From NCBI RefSeq assembly GCF_048771995.1, contig NC_133043.1, positions 7,334,501 to 7,398,500 of the forward strand: a stretch of DNA of 64,000 nucleotides, read 5' to 3'. Source of the DNA: Taeniopygia guttata (lineage: Eukaryota > Chordata > Aves > Passeriformes > Estrildidae). Below the pieces are notes generated by a model. It was given only the letters and a program-made list of their open reading frames with translations. It was not told where the DNA came from and searched no databases. The position numbers were made by a program, and so were the translations under genes. Below, in pieces: positions 47,938-59,209 of the stretch (its first letter is position 1; each line of letters starts with the position of its first letter).

Positions 47938-48170
47938 AGTCACAGAATCATTAAAGCTGGACAATTAATTCAATGAATTAAAATCATCAGGTCCATCTGC
48001 CAGCCCTGTACCACATTCACCACTAAGCCATGGCCTCAAGTCCCACATCCATGTGGGTTTTGAGCACTTCCAAGGAAGGTGACACCACTGCTTCACTGCA
48101 CAGCTCATTCAAATGTGTTACCACCCTTTCTGTGGAAAAAGAAAAAATAAAAATCCATGAAAAGATGAAA
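47938..48170 (-). mobile_element. CR1 LINE 3'-region fragment
   Basis: The + strand starts AGTCACAGAATCATTAAAGCTG and proceeds through CCACATCCATGTGGGTTTTG, GAGCACTTCCAAGGAAGGTG and TGTTACCACCCTTTCTGTGG (all diverged), which follows the complement of a CR1 3' end. It is a sizeable old fragment in the minus orientation. Confidence 0.7.
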
Positions 48171-48499
48171 GAGCATCTCCCTATCTCTGTGCTCAGGGCA
48201 GGACGAGCTGTTTGCAGGTCAGCCTGGCTGTGGGAAATGCTCCCTTCGGCCCTTCTGCTGTCCCCAAAGGCACGTGAGTTACTCCAGGGCTCTCTGGGAG
48301 GATTTGGGAGCACTTGGTGCTGCTGTCGAGCACGAAGAGAAGGCTTCAGCAAGGAGCAATTCCCTCCTCTGTGGTTTGTTTGACTGATGGAGATTGATTA
48401 GCGTTCACTAATCCTAGAGATAATTTGGAGCCAGAGGCTGCACAGCACATATGATGGGGCTCTGTCTTCTCTTGGCTAGGTGGGAACAAACCAGATTTA
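48171..48499. other. intergenic spacer
   Basis: Unique-looking DNA between the CR1 fragment and the microsatellite. Nothing recognised. Confidence 0.4.
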
Positions 48500-48717
48500 G
48501 GAAGGAAGGAAGGAAGGAAGGAAGGAAGGAAGGAAGGAAGGAAGGAAGGAAGGAAGGAAGGAAGGAAGGAAGGAAGGAAGGAAGGAAGGAAGGAAGGAAG
48601 GAAGGAAGGAAGGAAGGAAGGAAGGAAGGAAGGAAGGAAGGAAGGAAGGAAAGAAGGAAAGAAGGAAAGAAGGAAAGAAGGAAAGAAGGAAAGAAGGAAA
48701 GAAGGAAAGAAGGAAAG
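48500..48717. repeat. compound (GGAA)n / (GGAAAGAA)n microsatellite
   Basis: About 150 bp of perfect GGAA repeats pass into about 65 bp of AAAGAAGG repeats. The + strand is purine-only across some 217 bp. Frames through it give artefactual Pro-Ser-Phe-Leu or Lys-Glu-Gly-Arg repeats. Confidence 0.97.
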
Positions 48718-49369
48718 GCTCGGAGACAGGCACCACAATCTTCACACTCAGGGGTGAAGAAGAATTCCATAAAATGCTGTTAGTAAAGGAGAAGGGAGGC
48801 AGGGGACAGAAAGGAGAGGTGAATGTGAGAGACAAACCCTGCATGGGGAGTTGTCTGCACCCAGAGATGTTCTCTCTCCTGGGAGCAGCAGCACCAGGTC
48901 CATCAGCACCGTTCAGGTCCTCTCCCTGCTGTGCCACAGCAGATCACAAAGTGCTCCCTGCACATCCACATCAGCCTCCAAAGCAGATCTCCACAGCCTT
49001 GAAAGTGAACCCATCAGAAGTGAGAGCAGTGAGGAAGAATTTACAAGCCCACCTCTTTTTGTCCTTGATGGGGGTGCTCTTTGATGGGATTGCTGTGGGA
49101 CAGAGGGTTTTCCTCTTGTGCTGCCAAAACTAAATAAAAACAAGGACAACATTTTGGAGATGATGGTAACGAAATTAAGGGAGCTGCTTGTTTCTATCAG
49201 TAACAACCTTCTGGCTCATAATCTGAACAGAAATAATAATTTGAAAGGGAAGATAATTGAATTAAACAGGCAACCAAACTGGAGGAATGAGACTTTTGAT
49301 GAAGAAGGGCAGCTGGGGGAAAAGTAGAGGAGGTGGCAGGGAAAAGAAGCACGTCTCTTTAAATTGTCA
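48718..49369. other. intergenic, no gene
   Basis: No repeat or gene is recognised. 49150-49300 is AT-rich (GGGAAGATAATTGAATTAAAC). Confidence 0.4.
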
Positions 49370-49720
49370 ATCTCTCAGGGCAAGGTTGCTGCAGACATAA
49401 TGAGTGTCCTAGTGAATTATCTCCCACTTTTATTGTCTGTTGCTACCATGGAAAGATGGGGAGGTGGGGAAACTAACTTTTTTTTTTCCTTTTTTTTTTT
49501 TGAATTTGGACAGACTTAAAGAAGTGGCATCAAATTTGAAGGGCACCCAATCAATCTGTTGTCCTAGCTGCATGAAATTGTATTTCCTTGCCACTTCATA
49601 TCTTATTTGCAGCAGCTGGGCTGTAAGTCATTGGTGATAACATTCTTTATTATGCAGCCGTGTTTATGAACTGTGCCTGGAAAGAGATGATAGAAATATG
49701 CAGCAATATGCAAAGGGGGG
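49370..49720. promoter_or_regulatory. candidate conserved noncoding element
   Basis: Complex, repeat-free, moderately AT-rich block with CACCCAATCAATCTG (PBX/HOX-like), CATTCTTTATTATGCAGCC and ATATGCAGCAATATGCAAAG (POU-like), interrupted only by a T-run at 49479-49501. Regulatory function is inferred from composition. Confidence 0.38.
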
Positions 49721-50717
49721 GACGCAGGGGGGAGGGGGAATAAATGCTTGTTGCTAGGGCAACCATGGGGCTATTTTGGGCATCAAATTTTGCAGATGAT
49801 GAAAAGCATTTTCATGTGATGGTTGGTCTCTCTGGGAAGAGAAGGGGAGAGAGGGCACACAATAAACGGGAAGATAATATTCAAGAAGGCAGTCATTTAA
49901 TTTTTTTCATATATAAATACATCTATAGTTTCAGCTGCACTGAAAATGCATTAAAACCAAAGGAGTCGCTGCCTCTTAGTTAGGGGGAAGGAGAGTGGTT
50001 TTAAATAACTAAATAGGAGATGGAATGTTGGTGATTTGGGAGGCTTTCCTACACCACTTGGCACAGCCTAAATCCAGCTGGTGGTCTCAGGAAGCTCCTC
50101 ATGAGTCAGGCTGGTGTCTGCAGCCACCCTGCTTGCTCCTGGTCCCTCTGGACACAGGCAGCCAACATCTCCTTCCCCCAAAGCATTATCCATCTCTATC
50201 CCAATGGAAATGGAGCCAATTCATCCACAACCCCTTCTGTCACAGGTTAAAAAGCACCAAATTTTCAAAGACTGCTCTTGACTCTTGCGACTACCTAAGA
50301 ATACCCATGCTTGATACCCATTAAAATGCTAAATTCATAAAAAATGGGAATTGCTCTCAGGCAGTTGCCCTCAGTCAGAGGTCTCCCATCTGGAGGATGT
50401 GAGCTGCTCCCACCAGCTGACATGGGAAGGGCTGGATGTCCCCTCTGTGCAGCCAGGCTGTTGGAGAGGATCCTAGGGACCGTCAGGGTGAGGTCACAGA
50501 GGTGGGGACATGGTCAAATCACCCTCATTCATCCCATCTAGGACCAGGGCAGGTCCTTCTCTGCTGGTGGGAATGGAGAGGGTGGCCCCAGCCAAGGTTT
50601 TGCACCTTCACCTGTGGAGCTCTCACAGCACTAAGAGGGCACAGCACAGTGGAGGTGCTTGAGAATGCCATCAAATCATCGTGGGCAAACAAAAACTCTC
50701 CAGCAACATTTTTTTAG
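49721..50717. other. intergenic, no gene
   Basis: Nothing recognised beyond a short TAAATAACTAAATAGG word at about 50002. Confidence 0.4.
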
Positions 50718-51250
50718 TGTTAGAGAATTAAGGCATTCCTTTATTCTGGCCAGGACGTGCAACCGAAATAATTTTGACCACACATAGCCTGGGTTGCGCA
50801 CAGAAAATAATTCCATCACTCCTGGTCCTTTACTAGATTTCCCAGACACTTATGCAGACAAAACCCAGAGAAATTCATTGGTTCAATATTCATTGGTCCC
50901 AAGTTACACAATTTTTAGTACTTGGTTGCCTATTGGTTATTGATCCCTTCGCCCTCGATGCTAATTAGGTCCTGGTGCTTGGTTCTCTTATCGATCTTCC
51001 CCCAGACCAGGTGGCACAGACCCACCAGGGGGATCCTGTGGCCTGATGTTCCTTAGTGGTCGATTTTATCCTCTGTATCTTCTCTGCCACCCCCAATCTG
51101 CAGATGTTAAACTCATCAGGTCTCTTCCAGGGAACAGAATCTTTTGAAAATAAACTTCCACTCCCTTCCCCCTGGGCGAAGGTGAACAAAACCCCTGACT
51201 AAAATTAGTTAAAAAAAAGAATAAAATAAGAAGTTGTATAATTTCCAACA
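50718..51250 (-). mobile_element. probable solo ERV LTR (533 bp)
   Basis: The minus strand reads TGTTGGAAATTATAC... to ...TTAATTCTCTAACA, giving TG...CA ends, with CCAGAATAAAGGAATGCC as poly(A) signal 15-30 bp before the end. CCAAT-type words (ATTGGTT, CCTATTGG on the + strand) cluster at 50878-50940. No flanking duplication is visible, so the exact ends are approximate. No second copy is in the window. Confidence 0.65.
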
Positions 51251-51329
51251 GGAACAGTGGAGCGGGGTAAGAATTTGTCCTCATTTCTCAGCCTCTGACT
51301 TATCCGAGCATCAGGTTTTATGCTCTACA
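51251..51329. other. intergenic spacer
   Basis: Short plain interval. Confidence 0.4.
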
Positions 51330-51780
51330 CCATCTCTGTCGCAGCACTGCTTTTCTTAATTTGGTCTGAGTGGAATTGCTTCAAGCAAGAACAAGCTCAT
51401 GAGTGTTGTTTGCAGCCCCTGGATGATGACTGGTGCTCTAGCCATTCTTAAAATCCTTGGGACTCCAAATATATTGGCACATAAAGCCGCTTAGAATGAA
51501 CTGCGCATGTTTACAGCAAGAAATCTATTTCAAATGCAATATAATGTGACTCTCTTATTGCTCTAAAGTTGTGTTTTTAATTAAGTAGTTATCAGTGGCA
51601 GTGAGATTCTTCTTGAATAATTAAATCAAGGTAGTTTAGTGAGTAATTGTAAAGCGAATTGCTGAGACCATCAGGCTGCTGTTGAGACAGTCTGTTTTCT
51701 TTCGGAAAATTAATTCAAGTGACGCGTGTTGCTAAGAAAGTAGCAGCACATTGTGCTGGGTAATGGGCATTTGTCTTGGA
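51330..51780. promoter_or_regulatory. candidate conserved noncoding element
   Basis: One of the cleanest candidates: no simple runs, AT-rich, with TTTTTAATTAAGTAGTTATC, GAATAATTAAATCAAGG, GAAAATTAATTCAAGTGACG and several TGCAAAT-like words. It sits between two LTR clusters but has no repeat signature itself. Confidence 0.42.
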
Positions 51781-52088
51781 ACGCTTTGTGTCTCTCTCTC
51801 ATTCTGCCTTCCCAGCTTTCAGCTGTCTTCTCCAGAAACAAATGCTGATGACTTTCCACCCTGCATCTCCCTTTTCCCTTAATCCGCCTCCCCGGCTAGT
51901 TCAGCAGAGAAGAACGAAAAGGGAGTGGGTGATAATTGAGTTTCTCAAGAATACACCCACAGACCTGGTCTGGGCACTTCTTGTGTGAACGAAGCACGAC
52001 TTTGTGAGCTCAATTTCTAAAATCTGGGCCCAGGGACAGCGGAGCCAGTCTCAACTTTTACACTCCCAGCATCCGATTTGGAGTTTTT

Positions 52089-52200
52089 CAGAAATGGGGG
52101 TTAAAGGCTCTTGAATTAAATTTGGAAGAGTTGAGTGAGTCAGTGCTGATGAAGGACTTGTAAAGATAATTTGTTCATTGAAGCTTTGGCTCCTGTCCTG
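52089..52200. repeat. direct repeat, copy 1 (112 bp)
   Basis: Starts CAGAAATGGGGGTTAAAGGC and ends GCTTTGGCTCCTGTCCTG. It matches 55403-55531 with high identity apart from a block of about 20 bp that is absent here. Both copies are followed within 50 bp by GGTTTATT. Confidence 0.85.
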
Positions 52201-52508
52201 TTGTGAGAGATGTACTCACTTGCAAAGATTTAGAAAGGTTTATTAAACCTTATCAAAAACACAACAGAGGACTGAATAGAGAAAATAAACACAGCGCCGG
52301 GAGCAAAGGATTTTTCCCACCGTGTGCTCATCCACACAATGCAGATTTCACCTTTTAACCCTTTGGCCTCTCCCAAAATTCTGTCCATCCTCCTTCTCTG
52401 TCCAGCACTGAAGATCACTTCCTGACATCCTTTTTGGAGGTCAGGTGTTGCCATAGTGACAAGCCAACCCTCCCAAATGTCCCAAGCCCAGGCAGTCCCC
52501 TGACAACA
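52089..52508 (-). mobile_element. probable ERV LTR, minus orientation
   Basis: The right end reads GCAGTCCCCTGACAACA on the + strand (TGTTGTCAGG as the element's start), and AAAGGTTTATTAAACC at about 52235 provides AATAAACC on the minus strand as a poly(A) signal. The 112 bp at 52089-52200, which would be its U5 end, recur at 55403-55531. Ends are approximate and the assignment is tentative. Confidence 0.45.
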
Positions 52509-52627
52509 ACACAAGGAGGTAAAACAGAACTATAAAACTTCTCTTAACATATATACATTATACTTGCCTTTAAATGGTGATTGTCGACGATTTCATTAGT
52601 AATTTATCACACCGTGTTCATTGATGA

Positions 52628-53221
52628 TGTGAAAAATGCACATTTTATGATTGGCTTTTTGCAAATGTTACAATGAATGTTATATGTGTAATGTTAGGAA
52701 GTTATGCTGTATTAATTCTCTTAGGTAGTGTGTTAAATGTAGTTTTAGGTTACAACATAATGTTAATATAGAGACTATGTATGTGGGGGAAGTTTTTTTT
52801 TCGGAATGAGATACTCGCTTTGAGGAACACCCAAATCTTCCAAAGGAGAGGAATTTATGGCTTCTTCTCAGAAAAAGCTAATTTCTTCAGGCCTTGCTCA
52901 GACTTGAAAACGCCAGGGGATTCAAGGAAACAGTTGACATACAACAGACAGAGCTCTTGTTTAGAATAGAATGTATGCATTACCATGAAGGATATATAAA
53001 TATGCAACAAGTGTATTGTTTCAAGGTTATTCCTTTGTTCACAAGTAATGCTTTTTGTGACTTAGTGTCCGAGAGCATCCAGACATCCCTAATTCTTTGC
53101 TTTTTATTGTCTTGTAATTGTCCTGACTCTAAACTTTATTACTCTAATTGTATTATTATTTTTATAACCATTTATAACCACTTTTAAATTTTTAAAACCC
53201 AAGTGACTGGCGTTTTTCACA
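52628..53221 (+). mobile_element. solo ERV LTR, class I-like (594 bp)
   Basis: The element reads TGTGAAAAATGCAC... to ...ACTGGCGTTTTTCACA; the two ends are an inverted match of about 12 bp. A perfect 4-bp duplication, ATGA, flanks it (52624-52627 and 53222-53225), as for gammaretrovirus-like class I elements. GGATATATAAATATG near 52988 is a TATA-like box. It is very AT-rich and has no internal coding region. Orientation is less certain than the ends. Confidence 0.8.
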
Positions 53222-53225
53222 ATGA

Positions 53226-55402
53226 ACATGTGGGTGTGCCCTTTGCACTGCTGGTGTCACGATGTGAGATTTAAGGTGTCTTGCTTGGCACGCAGTGATT
53301 CTCTCTCTGTTGGGAATGCAAACAGCCGGCAGATATCTTCCATCATATTAAACTTTATTTGCCAGGAGATCAAGGGGAAAACCCCTGTGCAAACTCAACA
53401 TGTACAGGTGCCTAGGGCAGGATGTCCAAACAGAACCACAGCGAAGAAAACGCTGTAGAAACAATATTTTTGATGCATTTAAGATTTTTTTTTTAAAAAA
53501 ACCTACCTCATGTTCTCTCAGCAGCTCCCCTTGCTCTGCCTGAGGAACACATCGAACAATAACAGCAGCATCACACAAGTTCTGAGGGAGCTGGGCTCAC
53601 TCTATAGCAGCTTGTTGATATTTTCCAAGGCAAAGTGAAGAATTAAGTGGGGAGAGTCTGGCCAAAGCCCTGATTTATCCTCAGGCACCGGCAATCACAC
53701 AACATTTTACCAGCTGATGCTTTTTTAGGGTGTTTATTCTGTCACCGCGAAGTCCAGGAGGACTGGAGAGGCTATCAATATCTTGAGGAATTACTTCTGC
53801 CAAGTGAGATCTTTCTAAAGCACCTCAATAATTTAGGACTTAATATTATTATTTTTTTTTTTTTTACTATAATTTTTTATTATTATAATTTTTTTATTTT
53901 TAAAGCTGGATTGTTCCCAGCTTTTTTTACAGAGACAGGGCAACTGAGAGGTGTTTTAAAATATTTTGTTCCATTATCAGTCCTGATAAAGGCTGAGACA
54001 TAAGAGATGTAAAACTCAACGCCATTCCATCAGAAGCCAACCTATTTCCTGGTTACAATACCTTAGAAATGTTTTTCAGCCTATTGGCTTTTGCCCCACA
54101 GTGCTGCTATAACTTCTTACACCAATCACCTGTATTTTTACCCCATGTGTTCCTGCTGCAATGCATTTTTCACCGTGTGACAGGCTCTTTGTGCAGCTCT
54201 GGTTCAACGTGTGGCAATGGATACAGGTATGGTGGGCTGGTTTTTGCATCTGGGAAGGTAAATCTTCCCTGTTCTCCTGGGCTCACCCAAATCTCATTTG
54301 GTAACACACATTCCTGCTCCTTTTTTTTTTTGAAGAGGGAGAAAAGAAACGGTGTTTTATGTTATTCTGTGTGGTCTGTGGGTCCTGTCTGGAGCAGGAC
54401 AAGTATTTAAAAACAAACACACCCCTCTTGCAAATATTTGTTTAAATGTTCTGGTTTTAATGTTTCTACTCCATGTGGGATGTGGAAAGACACATTTTAA
54501 TCCAAACAGGGACAAAGGGGATGGCTTTGCCATCTAACATCTCCAACATGACAACTTTAACTTTTCTTTTTCTTAAAATAACCTTATTTATTACAGAGGA
54601 GTGTAAATGGGAGTAAGAAAGAGAATGCATTTTCCTGTGCCAGTTTCTGTCACCTCACTTCCAAATTTAGTTTGCTGCTTTGAATCAGTCCCTTTTCCAT
54701 AGCAGGCCCTTTACCTCTTCTGTCAAAGTTTGTCTCTACCCATGCATTTGTGTCTGACCAGCCTCCAATTAAAATAAACTGCACTCCCAAGGCATCTCAG
54801 AGTGTCACTTGGGGAGCTTTTAGGGGTTTTAAGCAGTTTTTATGTGTATACATATGTTTGATGGATGTATATTATTTCAATAATATACAATTAATCAATA
54901 GATGTATTTTGTAGTAACCTAAATATCAGTCCCCAACCTGTCAGTTCTCCATCCCATCTATTTCATTGCCACCCTGGACAGGAACAGTGTGGTTACCCCT
55001 CAGCAAATGCTGTTAATTGTTGGTACCAAAGCCCACAGGAGCCCGTGGAAGTTTGGATAAGAGATTTTGATTCGATGATAAATGAGGCAGAAAAATCAAA
55101 CACGATATCTGAAGGCTGTCCCTAGGCAACAGCAGCACAGCCAGAGCATCTGGTGTTCCCTACAGCAACAAGATGGTTCAAAAGAAAATGCAGTGAATAT
55201 CAGAAATCACTACTCAAATAAGGGGCAGCTCCAGGATTTTGGTTCAAAGACAAAACAGAACAAACAACAAAACACAAAAACACATTCTTGCCCCCACCAT
55301 TCTTGCTCAGAGAATGTTTCTTTTGCTGCAGTGACCCTCCCTGCAGCCACCAAGTCTCCACTGGGCAGGTGGTTCTGCCTTCATGGTCCTTCTGCTGCCG
55401 GG
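53226..55402. other. intergenic, no gene
   Basis: A T/A-rich patch lies at 53845-53905. 53580-53840 and 53905-54060 look repeat-free and AT-rich. 54840-54920 has an ATATACA-rich patch. CCTATTGGC and CACCAATCACC near 54080-54130 hint at an eroded LTR, but I could not define one. Confidence 0.4.
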
Positions 55403-55531
55403 CAGAAACGGGGGTTAAAGGCTCTTGAATGAAATTTGGAAGAGCTGAGATGAGTCAGTGCTGCTGAAGGACTGTTTTCCTAAAGGCCTTGGAAAGAGAA
55501 ATTGTTCACTAAAGCTTTGGCTCCTGTCCTG
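55403..55531. repeat. direct repeat, copy 2 (129 bp)
   Basis: Second copy of the unit at 52089-52200, same orientation, 3.3 kb away. It begins CAGAAACGGGGGTTAAAGGC and carries about 20 extra bases (near TTTTCCTAAAGGCCTTGG). It is followed by AAACATGGTTTATTGGCG, so it may likewise be the U5 end of a minus-oriented LTR whose remainder is unrelated or lost. Confidence 0.85.
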
Positions 55532-56248
55532 TGGGTGTCAAACATGGTTTATTGGCGAGGGTATGAGTGGGGTGTGTCTTTTGCACAGGCAGGTGCAGAG
55601 CTGGAGAAAGTAGAAAACTAGGAAAGTAGAAAAAGTGGAGTAATAGCATCACATCAAAGAGAAGCTTTAGAAGGCAGATATTACTTTAAGCCACACCAGC
55701 ATGAGGAAAAACCTCAATGCCAAGGGGTAAAATGGGAGGATGGCTGTTGTGGGAAGGAGAGGCAGGCATTTAAAGCAGGACACAGCCCTGCAGACCAAGC
55801 AAAGCCCAGCTTTATGCCCTCATGGATGCTCAAACCCAAAGGATATTGTGGTGTGTGCCTGATTTTTACCCAAGCCTCAGCTGCACAGGGCTGGAAGGAG
55901 CCTCAAGCACTGCCAGAGCTCCCCTCCCTCCTCCAGTGATGGACCAGCTCTGCCTTTCCCTATAATTTCAGCTCCTAATGCCTTGTCCAGGTTCAAGGGG
56001 GCACAAACTTTTCCCTTTTCATTCTGAGCCTGAAACAATGGCTGAGCTCTCTGCCTCCCGTGGGGGTGAAGGAGGTAACCTCCCTCCTCATGGTCTCCTC
56101 ATGAATAATTCCACCGCTCGCCCACTTGATATCAGGTTTCCCAAAATAACTGACACTCTTCACACTGAGAGCAAGCAATCCTGGGGAAAATAAAATACAT
56201 TAAACAGCTACACCACCTTGAAAGAGCCCTGAGCCAGTCTGTGATTAA

Positions 56249-56296
<48 letters not shown>

Positions 56297-57099
56297 GGAG
56301 AGGTTCTGTAGGAAATTTTGAGAGTTGATGGCGAAAATACCATATCCCTCCATGCTCCCATTTGCAGTGAATATCTGCCTTGGTTCCTTTTTTTGGGAGG
56401 ATGTGACTGCATTCTGTGAATGCACATCTATGGAGCTGGATCCCTGGGAAGATGGGGAGGGCCGACATGGGTGATACTCACAGCACAGCTTGATTTGCCA
56501 TCGGGATCCATCCCGCCTGCCTGAGCAGCCTTTCCCCTTCAGACAATTCAGAATTTCCTTTCCGAGTGTGACTCCCCTCCTCAGATGTGCTGTACAATGT
56601 CTCTCCACTGGATACCCACTGAATGCCTAATTTTTAACCACTCTGTCTGTCAGATCCACAAAAGCTGTTAGTGGAGGTGTTTGCATAAAAGAGCTCCACT
56701 GTAGGTATCTGAGAGCAGCTGGCGATGCTCTAGACAGTCTCCAGCCGTGCTGAGCCAGGCAGGATGCTTTAGTCTCCCTGCCTTAATGGCTACGTGCAGT
56801 TCCTTAATGTGCCCTCCCCCTCAATTGCCTCCCAAATTAGCATGCAAAACGTGTCCAGCCTCGGAAAGAAAAGAAGTTTGGAACCTCCTGGATTCAGGCA
56901 AGATAGGTTGGGGTATTTTTGGAAATCGAATATTATTTGTTATCATATTGATAATTGAATGTTATTTTTGTTATACTTCAATTCTGACAGGGGATGGTCA
57001 GCCCTGGGCTCAGGCAGCACAGACCAGGGCGTGTGGGGAAAATGATGGTTTTCCTTGGATATTGGCACTGGGAGCCCAGCCTGGGCTGAGGTGAAGCGT
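55532..57099. other. intergenic, no gene
   Basis: Holds the (AT)n run at 56249-56294. 56700-56960 is a repeat-free block with CAAATTAGCATGCAAAACG. No gene is seen. Confidence 0.4.
56249..56294. repeat. (AT)n dinucleotide microsatellite
   Basis: About 22 perfect AT units. Frames through it give an artefactual Ile-Tyr repeat. Confidence 0.97.
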
Positions 57100-57306
57100 G
57101 TCCAGGATGGTTTTATCTGTCTGAGTCCCGTTAAGAGCCTTCAGGAGTGGTTTAACCCACTGGGCAGTGCCCCACACCTGGAAAAATGGTGGAGAAAAGG
57201 AGAGTGCTTGGGGAAACAGCTCAGTGATGGACTGAGCCATGGTTTTGCGCCAACAGCTGGACTTGAAGGTCTTAGAGGTCTTTTCCAACCAAGATGATTC
57301 TATTTT
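57100..57306 (+). mobile_element. CR1 LINE 3' end
   Basis: The words CTCAGTGATGGACTGAGCC and CTTGAAGGTCTTAGAGGTC followed by TTTTCCAACCAAGATGATTC and TATTTTTC are a well-preserved CR1 3' terminus in + orientation. The upstream limit is uncertain. Only the noncoding 3' end is present. Confidence 0.75.
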
Positions 57307-57489
57307 TCAGTTGGTTGTTGGGCAGTGGAGCTCAAAACTTTGGATTGACTCTTGGGGATGATGAACTCAGTAGAGTTCAGTGCCCACAACCTGATAAAAT
57401 CTTCCAGTTGCCTGCTGTGAGATGTGGCCTGTTGGGTGTGAATGAGGCTCTCGGAGAGTCCTGAGCTCCTTCATGGCTTCAAGTCTTTT

Positions 57490-58205
57490 AATCCTTCATG
57501 GATCAAAGCAGACCAAGGTACATGAGCCTCCCAAGTTCCTTTGTGGGAGAGGCAGAGTTGGTGCTGCCCCAAGGCCTGTTCCACACTTTTGGTGGTTGCT
57601 GTGGTCCCCAGGGTCGATTCTTTTGCTTCTTTTCAGCCAAGGTTGGGATTAAATGCATGAGATGGAATTTCTTGTTTGGACTCAGATGTTTATTAGTTCT
57701 TATCTATGTTACAAACTCACAAACCCTGAGTTCTACAGCACTTCACTCTAACAAACTAAAAATGGAGCCATGTCTCTCTACAAGGCCTTTGAAGGATAAA
57801 CTGTCCAATTAAGGAATGGCACCTCAATTGTTTTTACTTTTAACCCAATAACCAACCACCCTTGGTCCACGATGGGGAATTTTATCCAATTACACAAAAC
57901 CAACCAAACCCATGGGGAAGAAGGTGAAGAAGAAGGTGAAGAAGAAGAAGGAGCAGCCTCTGCCCTAAAACCTCCATCTTATTTTATATACATTACTGTA
58001 TTCTACACCCTTAAACTCTGAGTTTTCCACCCTGTGATATCACACACTTCTATTCAAACTCCACACCCACAATCCCAGTGCTGTCATTCCATTTTGGAAG
58101 CTTCTCCATGGCCTCAGGTCAGTGCAGTGTTGTCTTGTGGGTCAGTTCTCAGGGGTTTCTGTCAGCACAGAAAGCCTGAAATTCTCAGTAGCCAGGGTTC
58201 CAACA
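57490..58205 (-). mobile_element. solo ERV LTR, family D (~700 bp)
   Basis: The minus strand starts TGTTGGAACCCTGGCTACTG at 58205, then has TGTATATAAAATAAG (TATA-like), a (CTTCTTCTTCACC)n tract and ACTAATAAACATCTGAG (poly(A) signal). The 3' limit (low coordinate, around 57490-57600) is not sharply defined. A partial inverted copy is at 43402-43805. No coding region is attached. Confidence 0.7.
57917..57953 (-). repeat. GAAGAAGGT short tandem tract in LTR
   Basis: Repeats of GAAGAAGGTGAAGAAG. The same tract is shorter in the 43.6-kb copy, so it is a variable part of family D. Confidence 0.8.
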
Positions 58206-58631
58206 CCCAACTCTGTGATTTGAAGATCAGATAATTCTTTTCAGGGGCTGGGTAATTTCTCCCTCAAACTTCTCTGTGGTTAAAGACCACATATAAAATT
58301 GTAGCAGCACTTGTGGTGTTTGATGCTGTGTTTTCTTCTTCTCAATCCCTTTTTCTCCTGTCATTCACCTCTCCTGCCTTTCAGTGCTGTGCTTTTAAGT
58401 CTTAAATCAATCTGGCTTTAGGTTAAGGACAATCCATAAGGTGCAAGAGCAGAAATCACACAGGAGAGGCTGTTCTGGGCAGGAGATCCCCAACCTGCTG
58501 CTGACACCTTCCCCTGTGATCTGCCCTGGTCTCACTCCTTGCTCTGCTGTGCTCACCTGTGATGCTCACCAGTAACACACCAGCTTTGTGTTAAACACCG
58601 CTACAAAAATCTAAATGCTTGCAATCACAGG
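58206..58631. other. intergenic spacer
   Basis: Between two LTRs. Nothing recognised. Confidence 0.4.
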
Positions 58632-59183
58632 TGTGAAAAGTGGTTCACTCTCCTGTAAAAATTTCCAAGTTTAATAAAGGACAATAGGAGACAAAGACAA
58701 TAGAGCAAAGATGTTAAGATCTTGGCACTCAGCTATTTTGGAAACACTCTTTATAGACCATTTCTATTGCACCAGCCTGTTACATATTCATAAACAATAG
58801 ATATGGGATACTAAATATTTTTAAAATTATAAAGAAAATAGTAAACTTTTCCCCAAACTAGTTTACATGTTCCAAGAAGTGTTTAGCACGGCTACTCCTC
58901 GGTTCCACCTTTTTAGAGCATGTGTATTCCTTGGCTGTGGTTTTAGTCCTTTTTTATCATGACCTCCAATTTTTGGCCCTGGCCCACACTGTCTTCAGAC
59001 AGTGGGTGCTGATGGTTGGCAGATCTGTAGCAGTGTTCTCATCCTGTGTTTATTGGGTGTTAGCCCATCCAAGCAGCATTTTAACAAGCACACTTACACC
59101 AGCTCTTTCACTACTATATCTAAGCTTAATTAACAACAAAAATAAAAACTATATCTTTATAACAAAGCTACTTCAATGCCACA
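58632..59183 (-). mobile_element. probable ERV LTR, class I-like
   Basis: On the minus strand the end reads GAACCACTTTTCACA, preceded by TCCTTTATTAAACTTGG (ATTAAA signal) and TATTGTCTTTGTCTCC. This layout recalls the TTTTTCACA-ending LTR at 52628. The start is taken at TGTGGCATTGAAG (59183), but a second TGTGAAAAGCCGC word at about 59207 suggests adjoining remains of another such element. Boundaries are approximate. Confidence 0.5.
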
Positions 59184-59209
59184 CGTGTAAAATCCATTTT
59201 AATATTTGT

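Noticed and set aside
48346-48937. Open frames encoding Pro-Ser-Phe-Leu or Lys-Glu-Gly-Arg repeats
   Set aside because: They are pure translation of the GGAA microsatellite.
51022-51036. CTCF-like CCACCAGGGGGATCC word
   Set aside because: It lacks the GGC core that follows and lies inside an LTR.
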